Positions 22,630 to 36,200 of a DNA stretch of 60,000 bases are shown piece by piece. The first letter of the stretch is position 1, and the number at the start of each line of letters is the position of its first letter. The notes under the pieces were generated by a model. That model saw only the letters and a list, made by a program, of their open reading frames with translations. It was not told the DNA's origin and did no database searches. The stretch is from Owenia fusiformis (taxonomy: Eukaryota > Annelida > Polychaeta > Sabellida > Oweniidae). Location: the NCBI GenBank assembly GCA_903813345.2, contig CAIIXF020000011.1:27088166-27148165 (forward strand). Reading direction: 5' to 3'. Made by a program: the position numbers and the translations under genes.

Positions 22630-25600
22630 ATGGACAGAATCGTCTTGATTGTTTTCTCATTGGTTTTCACGGCCAATGGTTCTGGTGAGTTTTGATTTCC
22701 AGTCATGGTTCTCGATCTAAAAGACAAATGAATGCCACAAACTAAATCTAATTTAATCGCTTTAAGAGCTAATCTGATAAAGAAGTCTTGTTTTAACATC
22801 GTTGTAGGTAGCCCTAACACAAGTGCAAGTACGGAGGCAAGTTCACCTCTGATCACCAATACTAGCACGCTCGAGGGAGAAATCAATGGCACAACGACTG
22901 TCAAAACCTCCAGCGGTTCAATGCCACCTTCCACTTCGAACTCGGATAGCAAAACAGGTACAACTGGGGGGAGTACAGATGAAAGTACCATCAAAAATAA
23001 TACTGGAAGTACCACATTAGGCACAGCTAAAAGTACCACCAAACAAACGACTTCTAAAGGTCCCACTGGAAGTACCCCCGGCATCACAACTGGAGGTACC
23101 ACTAAGGGAGCATTTGGAAGTACTACCGAAGACACAACTGGACAGACCACTGAAGGCACAACTGGAGGTACCTCCAACTTCACAACTGAGGGTACAACTG
23201 AAGACACCACCAAAATTACTACCAGAGGTACCATCAGTAGTACACCAGACGCTACTACCAAAATCACAACTGGAGTTACCGCAACAGGTACAACTGAAGG
23301 TTCCACCAAATATACATCTGGAGGTTCTACCAAAGGGACTTTTGAAAGTACAACTAAACAAACAACTGAAGGTTCAACCCAAATCACAACTGGAGCTAAA
23401 ACAACCACCAGAGGAACAACTGTAGAAACCACAAACGGGAAAAGTGAAACAACCCCCAAAGGAACAACTGTGGAAACCACCAAAGGAAAAAGTGAAACGA
23501 CCACCAAAGGAACAACTGTAGAAACCACCGAAGGGAAAAGTGAAACAACCACCAAAGGGACAACTGTAGAAACCACCAACGGTTCAACTAAAGATACCAC
23601 TAAATTTACGACCGGAGGTACTAATGGAAGTTCCACCAAACGTTCAACTGGAGGTACCACCAAAATCACAATCGGCGGTACGGACAAAGTTACAACAGTG
23701 GGATTGGTTAGAGAAACAAAGAAAGATGGTAAGACTACCTTGTGTAACTCATTTGATAAAGGAGTTTATACAGGATGATCATTAAGTTTTAGGAATTGGT
23801 CTGCCATTTCAAGATTTCTCAATCATTTGAGTTGAAATTTGCAGCAGGTGTACATTATATAATTCTGAATTGACAGGCAAATGTTTCCTATACATATCAC
23901 TTCTACAATTTATTTTATTCTAATTATAACAAAAGTAAAAGTGGTCCGCGGGTCAGCAAATCTGGACGCACATGCATTATTGACAAACCTAGTCTATAAA
24001 GACGCTCTCCAGTCTTTCATTTGGTATCCCTTGAAGATTTGCTCAAGCTGTTGAAATCAGTTCCTTATCGGAATCAAACTTATAACTTCTCATATGATGC
24101 TTGAACACCCAAATAGCTTAAGCCTAATGGTACTTCATGTGGTGAATATTATATGATTAATATGGGGCATTAACAACTTGTGTGAACCCCAAATTCTCCA
24201 AGAGAAGTATTGGCAGTTTGAGGAGTAGGAAATAGCATAGTCATAATGGAAGATAACTTCGGCTATTTTGAGTCATGATTTTGACTTTGACAGTCTGACA
24301 AAGGTAAGAAAATAGAACAAAGTATACTCTTATATCACAATACAGGTGCTACTTTAGAAACTAAAGTTAGAAATATTTGAAAATATAAAAAAATCACAGA
24401 AATATGTTCACCAAATAGGTATTAATTAACCATACTTTTGAATCGAGTAAAATAAATATGAATTTAAATTTTGCTTGACCCGCTATGCCATTTGTCATGT
24501 TGCTATTGGAACAACAATTATCCATTGTAATATCATATGACAATGAGTTTTATCCGACCGAAAATTACATTCACCATTTACCTTGAAAATGTCAAGGAAA
24601 TTTGTTGAAAAATAATGAAATGACAGATAAATTCCCAGAACTAAATGATCACCCTGTATTTAGAATACTGTTGAAGCAGCGCGTTTGAAGCATGGAACCA
24701 TCAGGTTCGATTAAAAATCCTTCAAAAACAACTTTAACATTTTAAACCAAATACCTTTCCAAATTTTGATAACGTTGACAAAGACTGCAATATAAGCTGA
24801 CGTGATTAAAACTCTCCGAGAGAATTTTAAGATTAACTGGTTAAATAAACCATTTGATCATGAAATAGTATTTGTATTTAAAAAGGTTAGTGCCATGATT
24901 CCCCTTTTTGTATTTCATGTACAGGGCTACCTGTCTGGGTATACATCACAATACCAGTTGCATTTGTCGTCATGGTGATATTATCCGTTGTGCTGATACT
25001 TCGCAGGTAAATGAGTATGAAATGATTTCTAAGATGACATAGGTCAAGAGCTTTCTTCTGGAGCTATGTTAGTTTTGGATGACGGTTGATTCATCTTTGT
25101 TGATTTTGTCAAACGCAGATAATGAACGTATTTGTCACTCACCAACTCTACTATATATGACACATCGAATGAACAGCAAATATTTTATCAAGTCAAGGCT
25201 GAATAAAAACTAGTAATAGAAGTTTTACTCTTGTGTCAATTCTCATATATGCTCTTATATTATCAATATTGTCAATTTGAGTTTAATATTTCGATTTTTA
25301 TTATTCATTTGATAAGTGCTAATTTTGAAAGTTTGAATTACACCACGACGTCCACCTGTGTAATTAGGTTTCCTCACCTTTGTATATAATATCCCGGTTA
25401 ATTATTCAATTCGCATTTTTGAATTGGCATTGTTATGATATATCCACACGACTGATGTTAAAAGTAACGTGCATTTTAGATCCAGAAGAATCGAGAGAAT
25501 TGACAACGAATCTAACCAAGATGGTGGAGATATAGATAAGACTAAGACTGATGTCGTTCATAACACTTATGAAAACAAGATAACTGTTGATGCAGTTGAT

Positions 25601-27958
25601 AGAAGCGGGCATGACGAAACTGTGAATAAACATGACAATGTAGCGATCATAAATGAAACTGTTGTTAAACAATGTGGTAATTCTAACTTGACTATTGTTG
25701 GTAGAGACGATGGAAATCACGTTTCTGTTTATGATAAAGTAAGTGAGCCACTCAATCCGGGTAATAATGTAAATGTTAATGATGTAAATGCAGCAGGTGA
25801 AGCTCTTGGTTCTCATGTACCTGGTTCTGTAGGGGATGAAGGAATTGAGGTTATTGCTCTGAGTGAAATAGAGGCTCGTAAAGATTCTACTGTTGATGAA
25901 TGCACTTCATTATATGACCTTGAACATGCTTCTAAAATCGATTATAAAGATGGACCACAAAACGGAACCAATGTTGATGCAACGATGAAAGACTTACTTT
26001 CACCCAATACTAAAACGATCGTCAGTAAAGTCAATTCATTTGGAAAAGCTTGCCAAGTTAAAAATGTAATTCCAGTTACTTCCCAAGATAAACCCATAGA
26101 AAAGATATCAGATTCTAAAAGTGACATTGATTCTGCTATTAACGAATTTAACGAGAGCAAAATTGTTGAGAACAAATCAGTAGAAAAACCAAGGAAATCT
26201 CACTCTCCAAATTTATCTGTAAGCTCTCAAGTGGCATTAGAAAGCAAAACAACGGATTCAACAAGTGAAAAACATAGGAAATCTGAAATTCAACACCACA
26301 AGCAAGATGGTTCAAAATCGACTCCGGCAACGAAAGACGACGAGAAAATGGCCAGAAAACTTAAAGGGGATCGGAAGTCTTCGTTGGATGAATCATCTTT
26401 AAGGTCAAATGCTGAACGTAAAAACTCCAGTATTTATGACCACCGGAGCTCAGTTGATGGCCTCACTGGGGATTTTCTTCATTCCACAATATCAAATTTG
26501 AAAAGAATTGAGAAGACGAATTCTGGTAAATGTGTTGATAGAGGTATAGATAAAGCGCCTGATGAAAATATCTATGAAAATAGAACAGTTCATTTGATCG
26601 TGAACGCTATTGAAACTGGACTGCGGAATACCAACACAGATGTAAAGAACCAAGGGCGTGAAAATAATACTAAGTCAGACAAAGATAAAATACAAATCCA
26701 TGATAATACAATAGAAAAGAAAAACAGTGATGACTATCATGAAGATAAACGAATAAAAGATAATGATTCAAACCCCAATGAGATAAGGGACGAAAGTAAA
26801 TCCCCGGATTTTGAAGACTGTTCAAATAATCAAGAAAATACTACAAATGAGAAAACTAGCCCTTGTAACGAAACAAAGAAAGGAAAGAAAAGTAAAAAAG
26901 GGGGTTCACAATCAGCTTTTCAAAGTTTATATGCCCTCATCAGCAGGAAGTTAAAAGGAAAGACTCCGCTGGGTAATATAAATGCATCCGAGAAGGGCCA
27001 ACCATCTAACGAATATAGCTATGCATATGGGCAGACAAATGTCAATCGAGATCAAATTGATGATCATGTTTACACATATGCAGACCTTCCTTTACAAAAT
27101 GAAGCACCAGATGACTTCTACAGTGAAATACCAGTGTTATCAAGCCAGATTCCTCAACAACGTACACCTACATCGTTTCATGATACATCAAATGATCAAG
27201 ATGCATGTCTGCGCAACGATGAGTATTCACTGGAAAAAACAACGAACGCCTCTGCAAACAGTGTTTACTCATTTGAAAGAAATATAAGTAATCCTTTGAA
27301 TGATGAGTATTTGTTGGAAACATCTAGTCAGCAGCCAGAAAATGCTCTCCCTAAGCAATCAAGAAAACTCGAGACTATAAACGAGGCCTTGACTCAAGAT
27401 GGAGAAAATGAGAATGATGCGATAGAGATGCTAGACAATGATCTATACAGTGGTCTGTCAGTTGTGATCGAAAGCCCACAACATGACAAACTTCAAGATG
27501 ATATTAATGGGGCTAAAGTTAAAGATCCTTGTAGATCTACACACGTGGAATGCCCAGATGTGTTCCACAATGAGATCTACAGTGGACAATCATTTATTGA
27601 GAGTGCCAATGAGAATGCCGCATATTCTCCTGTAGAAAGGAACGATGATGCGGCGGTAAAGCTTAGTGAACCAACACCGATCATGATGGACAACGATATT
27701 TACAGTGGTGGAGCAACATCAGTTGAATCCCAACACGGTGTAAAACAACTCGAAGGAGAACAAAACCAAATCAAAGATGCAGTATCAACCACTGATATTG
27801 TCAATTTCGGAAAGAACCCTTCTGAAGTAGAGAATCCCAGTCTGATAGATAACGATTTGTACGACTCTTGTGAACTTAACAAAACATCAAAATCATTTGA
27901 TAGTGATGGAATCGATCTAGTCAACAATGACATTTACGAAAAATCAACTGCATTGTAA
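22630..27958 (+). CDS. R2: mucin-like membrane protein with 826-aa tyrosine-motif tail
   Basis: Four exons join in frame: 22630-22684, 22808-23728, 24925-25006 and 25480-27958 (1178 aa). Residues 1-18 are a signal peptide (IVLIVFSLVFTANG). Residues 19-325 are an uninterrupted Thr/Ser/Gly-rich mucin-like ectodomain expected to be heavily O-glycosylated, with a 16-residue repeat starting GTTVETT near the end; it has no lectin or CUB domain. Residues ~327-352 are the TM segment, followed by basic SRRIER. The tail is hydrophilic and mostly disordered-looking. It carries EYSYAY at 864-869, HVYTYADL, and near the end five matches to [DHN]N[DE][IL]Y with tyrosines at 1009, 1053, 1094, 1147 and 1172. 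The TM exon is 82 nt, phase 1-2, as in R1. Function is unknown; the tail suggests a docking platform for phosphotyrosine-binding proteins. Confidence 0.86.
23413..23582 (+). repeat. 48-bp coding tandem repeat in R2 ectodomain (~3.5 copies)
   Basis: The unit encodes GTTVETT[NKE]GKSETT[PT]K, repeated three times plus a partial copy. Copies differ by few bases, so the array is probably recent and may vary in length between individuals. Confidence 0.85.
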
Positions 27959-29300
27959 CTATGGCTATTGAGCAAAAATATACTTGGGTCGTAATAATTA
28001 GCAATGGTTTGATGAAGGAGAGGCGATCGAGATCGTGAGCATCCACATGTTATCCTTACAATCCTGATAGTTTTGTTTCATGAAAACGAGATTTAAGATA
28101 AATGAACATGGACAAATATAGAAGATGATGATTGGAGATGACAAATTGTCCAATTTCAAAATAAGTATATTGTATTGTATGATGGCTCGATTGTGACATT
28201 TTTTTCAAAACATTACCCTAAACATGTTCATTTTTACTTCTTTTAAGTATACCGAGGCATCGACATCCCTCACGTGTTATTTCTATTCATGCTCTAGTCA
28301 AATAAGAGGATTGGTCTTATGTCTCGCAAGTGCGATGTAAAAAAATTTTATCTGCTTTTTCACCGTTGTGTGTGCATGTATATTCGAATTCAATACTCAA
28401 ATTGTCAAAAGCAATTGTACAATTTTTACGTGAATGATGTTCAGCATAAAGCTGTTAAAATTATGATAATAGATGTGTATGATAAAAAATGAATAACGAT
28501 GAATTAAAATAAAACACAATATTTAGCTATCCATTTTTTCCTGACTTCTTTATATCTCTTCAATAAAATACGCAAAATCCCTTCCACCTTTTTTTAAATT
28601 CTCTTTTCCTATTGATGTCATAAGAACATTTCACCCCAGATACCGCATAATTAAATTAGAAAGGTTCTAATCAAATGAAAAAGTTTCCGTTCTTCAATAT
28701 AGTGGCATGTCTTCCTGTAAAAGACTTTGGTATTGTAAGTTTAAGTTAATCTTACACAATCACCCACTTACTAAGTCTTTTTAATTTTAAATGGTACTCT
28801 TAGTAGTCACCACAAATTCCCCTGACGCTTGCCTTAATTTACTTTGATAATGTTTTAGGATTTATACAAAATTCCAAACACTAGATGGCAAGTCGACTGG
28901 CAAAAAGGGAGAAAAAGTGTGCCAATCTACAATGCTCCAGATTTCTATATATGTGTAGTATTCGCTCGTCACCTCATTTATTCACCTTTCTGGTCTATAA
29001 ATGTTTTGAAACTGATTTTGATGATTAACCATACTGAAAGAATGCTGTAATAATTGGGCCAGATTGAATTTAGCCACACTGTCATCTTATTACGTGTTCT
29101 TGATTTAAACAGGTAACACTTGAACAATATAGTTAGAAATGCAACCAAATTAATATTTATGAACATATTATCTATAACAACATGATTCTTGCTTTCTCAG
29201 CTGTATAAATATTGTGGCTTAAATGATGGTGTATAAAACAAAAGGCTAGTTAGATAAAACTACATTTATTTGAACTGCAGACAGTACAGTGATATCAAGA
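27959..29300. other. R2 3' UTR and R2-R3 intergenic region
   Basis: No exon seen. AATAAA at 28508-28513 is a candidate polyadenylation signal for R2. Confidence 0.5.
28508..28513 (+). promoter_or_regulatory. candidate polyadenylation signal of R2
   Basis: AATAAA about 550 bp after the R2 stop codon; positional assignment only. Confidence 0.4.
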
Positions 29301-32300
29301 ATGAACGAAATTGTATTACGGAATATTTTGTTATTACTCTCACTCTTTAAAGTTGTTAAGCTAAATGAAGGTGAGTTCTTATTATCTAGGGACCATTTGG
29401 GATGAAAATGTGGTCAACCATGGCCACTTATCATTTAATGCTTATATTACTAACGATGGACAAATGTGATATACATATATATTCTCATCATATCTTGTTT
29501 CTAGGTGAATCAAAAAGAACAATTTGAAATCTATTTGAAGTTGCGTCATTAAAATATGTGTGGTTTATTTTACGATAATCACAAAGTTCTAAAACGTTAT
29601 GATTTATGATGTCATTCTGGTCTCTTATATTTTGCTCGTGTCAGAACGTATGTAGCACAGTAACGATGCGTGCCACCTATCGACCAACTCCAACAGTTCT
29701 TCACCATTCTATTAACTATATATTTTAAGGTACTTTAATTCAAGCGTGTCGCAATGAGATATTAACCCTACAATGTCCCCAGACGACCAATATATCTATC
29801 ATTAACATGTGGTTAGGTCGAAGTAGGAGAAACAACCCTGAGGAACCCCGCTGTTTAGGGGACCATATATTGTGTAAGATGCCGCTTGAAGACGTCCACC
29901 CAGAGAAATACAAGGCAATTATGAACCAGTGTGAAGGGAAGTCTAAATGTTCCTTCGATACTGGGGGTAGAGTTCAAATAACAAGGTGTAACAACAGAGA
30001 CAGCAGTGTATTTATAGTTGAAAATGTATGTTTGGATGACAAATCAAATAACAAGAGTAAAAATACAATGGTTGATAAACCGAAGACGAATATTGAATCA
30101 GGTAATTTCAAAAAGGGGACTGATAGAAATATTTCAATCGCACATACGTATGGAAACATATTTCTAATATCCAAACACGATAATGCACATCTACAGTACA
30201 TGTACAGGGTAATCGGAAAAGGGAGACCATTGAAGTAAGCAAATACCCTAAACTAATGTCATCATTTATATTACATGCTCCAAATGGCCACAATAAGCAA
30301 AAGACAGAGCTGGATTAATATGGCAAAGGATAGGTGTCGATATGGTGAATTGAATTCAACAATGTTTTTCTCTTAAACCAATTATTGAACATTTTGTAAA
30401 AAAACACGGTCCTTTATGTAATTTTGACTGATTGGCAACAATTCAATGCAAAAATTATTTATATATATTTTTATGACTGTTTTTGTTAAAAGTTTTTGTT
30501 TTTTTAGTGCAATCATGTTTTTTGTTCCTTTCTACCAATTCTTGAGAATGATAAAAAATGTCTTTCCGAACCTTGATTGTTGGAACAAAATAGCATATAC
30601 AACATTTTCTTAGACCTCTCAATATTATAGTTATACAAAGGAACGTTTGGTTGATTTAACTAAAAGTATGCAAAAATTTAAAACAAAACCCTCTAAAATG
30701 GATAAAAAATTAAGATAAACCTTTTATTTCATTAACAAGATACTTAAATTTACTTTGTACAATTACAATACTCAGAGACCTAAACACGTTGTGTTTATGT
30801 CGTTTTGTTCCAATGAGGTTCGGATAGATGTTTCATTTCATTCCGAACATATGATACCAAGAACAAAAGAAGTGTCTCCTGTGTTTTCTAAAACAATATA
30901 GAGAAAAGTATACATATAAATATAAATATATTTCAAATTATAATGTTACCATCCAAAAGATGACTATTAAATGACGATAAGTACAATTTTTAGAATGTTT
31001 TGATGATCATTTTTAGGAGGAACGCGTGTTCAAAAAGTTCACCATATCGATACCACTCCTTTGTCAATTACCCTTACCCCATTCAACCCTTGTTATGGCA
31101 TTACATTTAGCAGTGATTGCCCTCTTTAGGTCAAGAATTGTCTGAGCATTGTTTTAGTATACGTATATTGACGATACGTCAGCGTAACAAGATGGAAGAA
31201 CTTCCGGGCTTGTCACATTGGCAATATTCATGAAGATCGTCAACGTAACAAAAGCGAGGGACTAAATCTGTAAATTGCGTCTTCGTTAATATACCAAACA
31301 TAGAACCACCTGCATATTCTCAAACTAGACTATCTTCCTTAACTTTGAGCCAAATTATTGTCCACAACTTGACTCATAGGTGGTATAGAATCGAAAAATA
31401 AGCGCAAAACCAGCTATAGACAATTGTTCCATATTTTCTATAGAAACTATTTCCAGGGCTTTTCAACCTAGAATTGAAGAAAGGATTGTTTAAGGAATTA
31501 AATCAGACAACATTGAAAAATAATATTTAGCTGACTTTGTGCTTCTTATACATTCTTACCTTTTACTATAGAAAACTTGAAATTCAATGTTATTACTTCT
31601 TGTATAAACTGTTAAAAGTGGCAGCCTCCTGAAAATAAGTATTTTATTATTCATGGTCAATTTGACTCTGTTAAACATTTTCCCATATTTTGCTAAATAT
31701 GGATGTGCTGTAAATGGTTTGGGCTATCATATCAATAGAGAAATTGTCACGCAATGAATATCCCGTTAAGCCAAAATACATATACGATGTATATTTGCAC
31801 TCTAAATATTTTTTATTTAAAACAAACTGTCTAACTGATATCGATTATATGATTTTAAATTTGAATTCTAGAAATGGGCATTATAATCGGTGTAACTGTA
31901 GCTGGATGCCTATGCGTTCTGTTAATTGTTGGCCTTATTAGTAAATACGGGTAAGTTTGGTAATACCGATTTGAGAATTGTTTTTTCTGATCTATATCAT
32001 GTACGATATACTAAATAGTATTAATTGTCCACTTCTAAATTAAATTGATCTGATCTAGCATTATAATATAGTAGCATTTCAATTCATTCAGGTTATAATT
32101 CTGTACACGTTTACCATACAAAGAAAGCTTTATTTAACACTAGTGTCACACTCTCAAGAGTAAGGAAACCAAGACAAAACTCGGAATACAAGGCTGAATG
32201 TATCACCCAAGATGGCACTCGACCTCCGCAATTACCTGAAAGAACCAACTTACCCATAAACACTGTGTCGGAAACCGTATGTGAAAATGACACAATAAAG

Positions 32301-32438
32301 AAGAAAGAATTGCTTGACGAAAACAACGTAAGGGATGTAGACAGTGATAATATATATGCTGAGATAATTTCAACTGAAGAGGATGACAATCTTAATCTTT
32401 ATGGGAAGAATAACTATTATTTGGCTTTAATGGAATAA
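29301..32438 (+). CDS. R3: SUEL-lectin membrane protein with short ITAM-like tail
   Basis: Four exons join in frame: 29301-29370, 29730-30101, 31872-31950 and 32144-32438 (271 aa). Residues 1-23 are a signal peptide (IVLRNILLLLSLFKVV). Residues 24-147 contain a divergent SUEL-type lectin domain: C..EILTLQCP, an INMWLGR core, then CEGKSKCSF and VFIVENVC. A short Lys/Asn-rich linker follows. Residues ~149-173 are the TM segment (GIIIGVTVAGCLCVLLIVGL). The 98-codon tail starts with SRVRKPRQ and carries YAEI at 245-248 and, at the very end, YLAL at 266-269, with LYG and NNYY between. The last acceptor could be at 32143 or 15 nt further; both keep the frame. There is no CUB exon. The 1.8-kb intron before the TM exon contains the TIR element at 30325-31062. 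Confidence 0.82.
30325..31062. mobile_element. TIR element family 2, copy A (738 bp), in R3 intron
   Basis: Left end AAAGGATAGGTGTCGATATG is mirrored by right end CATATCGATACCACTCCTTT with three mismatches. The interior aligns over nearly its whole length with 51240-51972. No transposase frame is seen. Confidence 0.85.
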
Positions 32439-33211
32439 ATATACACCATTACGTCCAGTGTATAATCATAACAACTTCCGTTTTTATTAATTCAACCCAT
32501 ACCAGCGTAGACGTAAAAAGCGTAAACGTTAATCCAATGTCATTTATAAGAATATTACCTGTTCAGTTTCGTGACATATTACTACTCTCCCGATATGTGT
32601 TGTGGTATTTGTACGAGGTAACCTATTACACTTTCATATCTACTATACATAACCTTTAAATACCAGCTGATATATACAATGACATGATGTGCAATGTTAA
32701 CATTCAATGATCTTGTTAGTAAATCAATATTTCCAAGGATTGTTAAAACGCATCATTCATTTCCTCGTCCCCTAACTTTAAACGTTTCACTGAGCGAGTC
32801 GATGTAAACTGGCTCACATTCGATCACTGTTTCTAAATATTTTTTGTGAATTCAACTGACCCAAAGCACGGTTTATACTTTTTATGTACAATGTACATTG
32901 CAACAAACTCCACAAGCTCTAATGAGAAAGCAAAATGTAGATTTAGCATGTTATTGACAGTTGACAATATCCCTTGGGCAATTTCTGCTTTAACATATGC
33001 GCAAAGGGTTCACCGGGTGATCGAGTGACATCCAATTGTCCTCTACCATCATTGAACAACTATTCAAAGCATAATGTTCAACCCATTGCAACATATTTGT
33101 TTCTTTATAAGTTGAATCAAAGCAATAGGTATTTTTTATAAGTTATGGATACAACGATGCCGTACATTATACAACTTACTATAAATTGAGGAATTAACCT
33201 GGGATTATGAA
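32439..33211. other. R3-R4 intergenic region
   Basis: About 770 bp with no exon. It must contain the R3 polyadenylation site and the R4 promoter. An AATAAA overlaps the R3 stop codon at 32434-32439, too early to be convincing. Confidence 0.5.
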
Positions 33212-36200
33212 ATGATTGGAAAAGTTGTGTTTCTCAATCTTCTGCTGTGTTGGGCATCAAGAGGTATATTTACATGTTTATTTAATTGCGTTACTTGGTA
33301 CAAGTTCGAAAAATCACGAAAGAGATATAATATCATCTATTGTTCTTACAATTTTATGTCACTCTTAATGATAGGTCGTTCAATAATATACCATTTAACA
33401 GTAACCTTTCCAATTTTGGATTATAATGATTCGTAAAATATGAATAGAATATTTCCTTATCATGGAGAAGTTGTTTCGTTCCCTTTGGTTATGATGTGTT
33501 TGATATTTTAAAGGAGAAGAGCTATCATCAGCATGTTTTGGAAGTCAACTTAGCCTGGAGTGTCCTTCTCAGCATGTAATCCACATTCAAATCGCAATAT
33601 TTGGAATCAGCCAGGGCTGTGATGATGGCGTCATGTGTTGCCCAAAGCCATCTGATAAATGCAGGGTATCTATTCCCGATACACGACCGGAGTACAACGA
33701 GATTCTGATGACTGTATGTATGGGTAAAACTGAGTGTAACCCCCTTGCAGATAGGGCTGACCATGTATGTGATGTCAACAAACCAACAGATTACGTCATG
33801 GTACAATACATATGTATTCCAAGTAAGTTCTATTGATTCACGAAAACCTCTGACTACAATGAACATAACATAACATTAGCAACATATGTTTACTTTTATT
33901 AAAGTGCTTTTTTAAATTAAGTAGAATTATCATAGTAGATAAAAAAAACGGAAAAGCCGCGATGAATACGACCAACTGAACAGCAGCATTATCAAAATGT
34001 TCACATAAAAAGTCATAAATTTGCTTTTAGATAAAGCCATCCAGAATATGTGTGGTATACTGGACCTGGAGCAGGACCATGGCTACTTGGCCAGTATCAT
34101 CTACCCGGGAGGAATAACCAGAACCTGTACGTGCAGGTTTAAGGCACCAGCCGAATCAACAGTCACCATTACAGCTATCAATATGCACCTAGGAGCAACA
34201 GATCCAGAACATTGTGACAAAACGTTTAACTTCACAGTTAAAGGGACTGAAAACTCAAAGACTCGATTCTGTAAGATCATGTGGAATAACGTCATTTATA
34301 GGACAGATGATACAAAATGGACTTATTTGACATTACATACTGGAATAAGAAAACATGGAGGGAAGATGTGGTTGGAATACAAATGTGAGTTCATAAGATA
34401 TTAATGTGTCAACCCAACTTTCATGTATTTGTTGTAAAAGAAGAACGGCCCGGGTTAAAGGTACGGAAATGAAATCAAAGGACTAAGATATAGTATTGAT
34501 GTAACTAGAAAGGTACAACGGGGCATTTGACTATCTTTTGACAACGTAGAAATTGATGATATGTCAAAATATCGTACACTGATTCAAAGAAATACTTGAT
34601 AGAACTTTAACAAGCTTCTACAAATTCAGCTTCGAATATAATGTAACAAGAAAGCTTTAATTCATAACTCCCGAATTAATCTCTTCTCTGTTCATACGTT
34701 TAGCCCAGCCGTCAAAACAAATTACGATGCAATGTTCCAAACATGGGTTTGGGGATGCCGAGAAACCACCCCCAGTAAGCAACAGTCTAGTGCCACCCGA
34801 TGGTAAAAGACCAAAATCTGGGATTCGAATCAAAGCTGAACTTGAAAATGATGCCAAAAATGGTCAAATTGAACGACAAGGTATTTGTAACAATTTTCTC
34901 TGATGTATTGTCAATTACTAGTACTATTTATAAAATATTGAAATATGAAACAACATATACGATAGTACACCAAATAGATATATTTCGTCCCTATGTTTTG
35001 CTTCACACCGATCAATTATAATCATCTTAAAAACACTATAACGAAACACATGTAAAACATTCTCTCTTTATTGACCTATTCCACATTATTTTCCTTAAAA
35101 TTACAGTATTTGTTTCATTTATTCATAGGTGGTGCACTTGCTGCTGGGATAGTGATTACGATCCTTGTCATAGCGATTGTCATAGCAGTTGTATTCATTT
35201 ACAAAAGGTAATAGGTACAACAACAATGCTGATGTGTTATTATTAACCCCTCTAGCGTAAATGTTACATTAACTTTCACCATGCTGATTTAAAGTTGTCT
35301 CTATATACAGGGTGAGCCTAAACGTTATTTACCCAAGTTTTAAATTGCGTAGCTAGTCTAACACAAGTTATTTCATTCTGAACTGCACGTTCATATGAAT
35401 GTTTGGAGATTTGGTTGTACTTACCCCACTCATATATTTCAATGTTCCAGAGCAAGGCACAAACGGAAGCGAAAAGACGAGGAGCTGAATATCAGTCAAT
35501 TGGACAAGAAATGGAGGTTTAATCTGGACGACTTGTCTGTACATGAAGTATCGAGTGACTGGACTGGTGACACGATATATAAGGACTTAGAAAACTATGG
35601 AGCAATGAATCATAAGCGTCATCTCATCGATCGTAGTGATTCACAAGAAAATACATTGTACAGTAGAGAGAAGATGGCCAAGAAAAAAGGAAGAAAAGAT
35701 GTGACCGACACGCACACAAATGATGATACCAGTAATGTAAATGCTGTAGTTCTGATAAGTAAGAAGCTTAATACTAACACGGATTGTGGTGACAATGTCC
35801 ATACGGAAACAGAGGAAATAAACACTGAAAAGATGTCACCACTCATTGACATGGATATGACAATTGCTGGTAACACTATTGAAGAATTAGATAAAGCTGT
35901 AGCATTGGAAAATTTTCAGAAATCATTAACTGAAATGAAGAAAAAACTCCAAAATCATCCGAAGCATGGTAAGAAAACGTCATCAACAGAAGACCTGTTA
36001 CCAAGTCCTTTCAGTAGCCCGGCGAGCTCCCCGAATGAGAAGCGAAATAAATTAAAATCAAAGCAGAAGCATCTTAATAAGCCAGTTGCACCTATTAAAC
36101 CTGTGCAACATATTAAACAAAGGGAAACCAGTAATGTTGCTGGAAAGAAACTGTTGAATGTGCAGAGTGTATTTCAGATTGTTAAATCAGCCAAGGTACA

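Noticed and set aside
22443-23687. 414-codon minus-strand open frame rich in Val/Pro
   Set aside because: It is the antisense shadow of the Thr-rich R2 exon; ACC/ACT-rich coding sequence gives GGT/AGT-type codons with few stops. No splice sites or domain support it.
31714-31941. Plus-strand 75-codon frame across the R3 TM exon
   Set aside because: It is a different frame from the spliced R3 TM exon, which alone gives a hydrophobic segment and valid phases.
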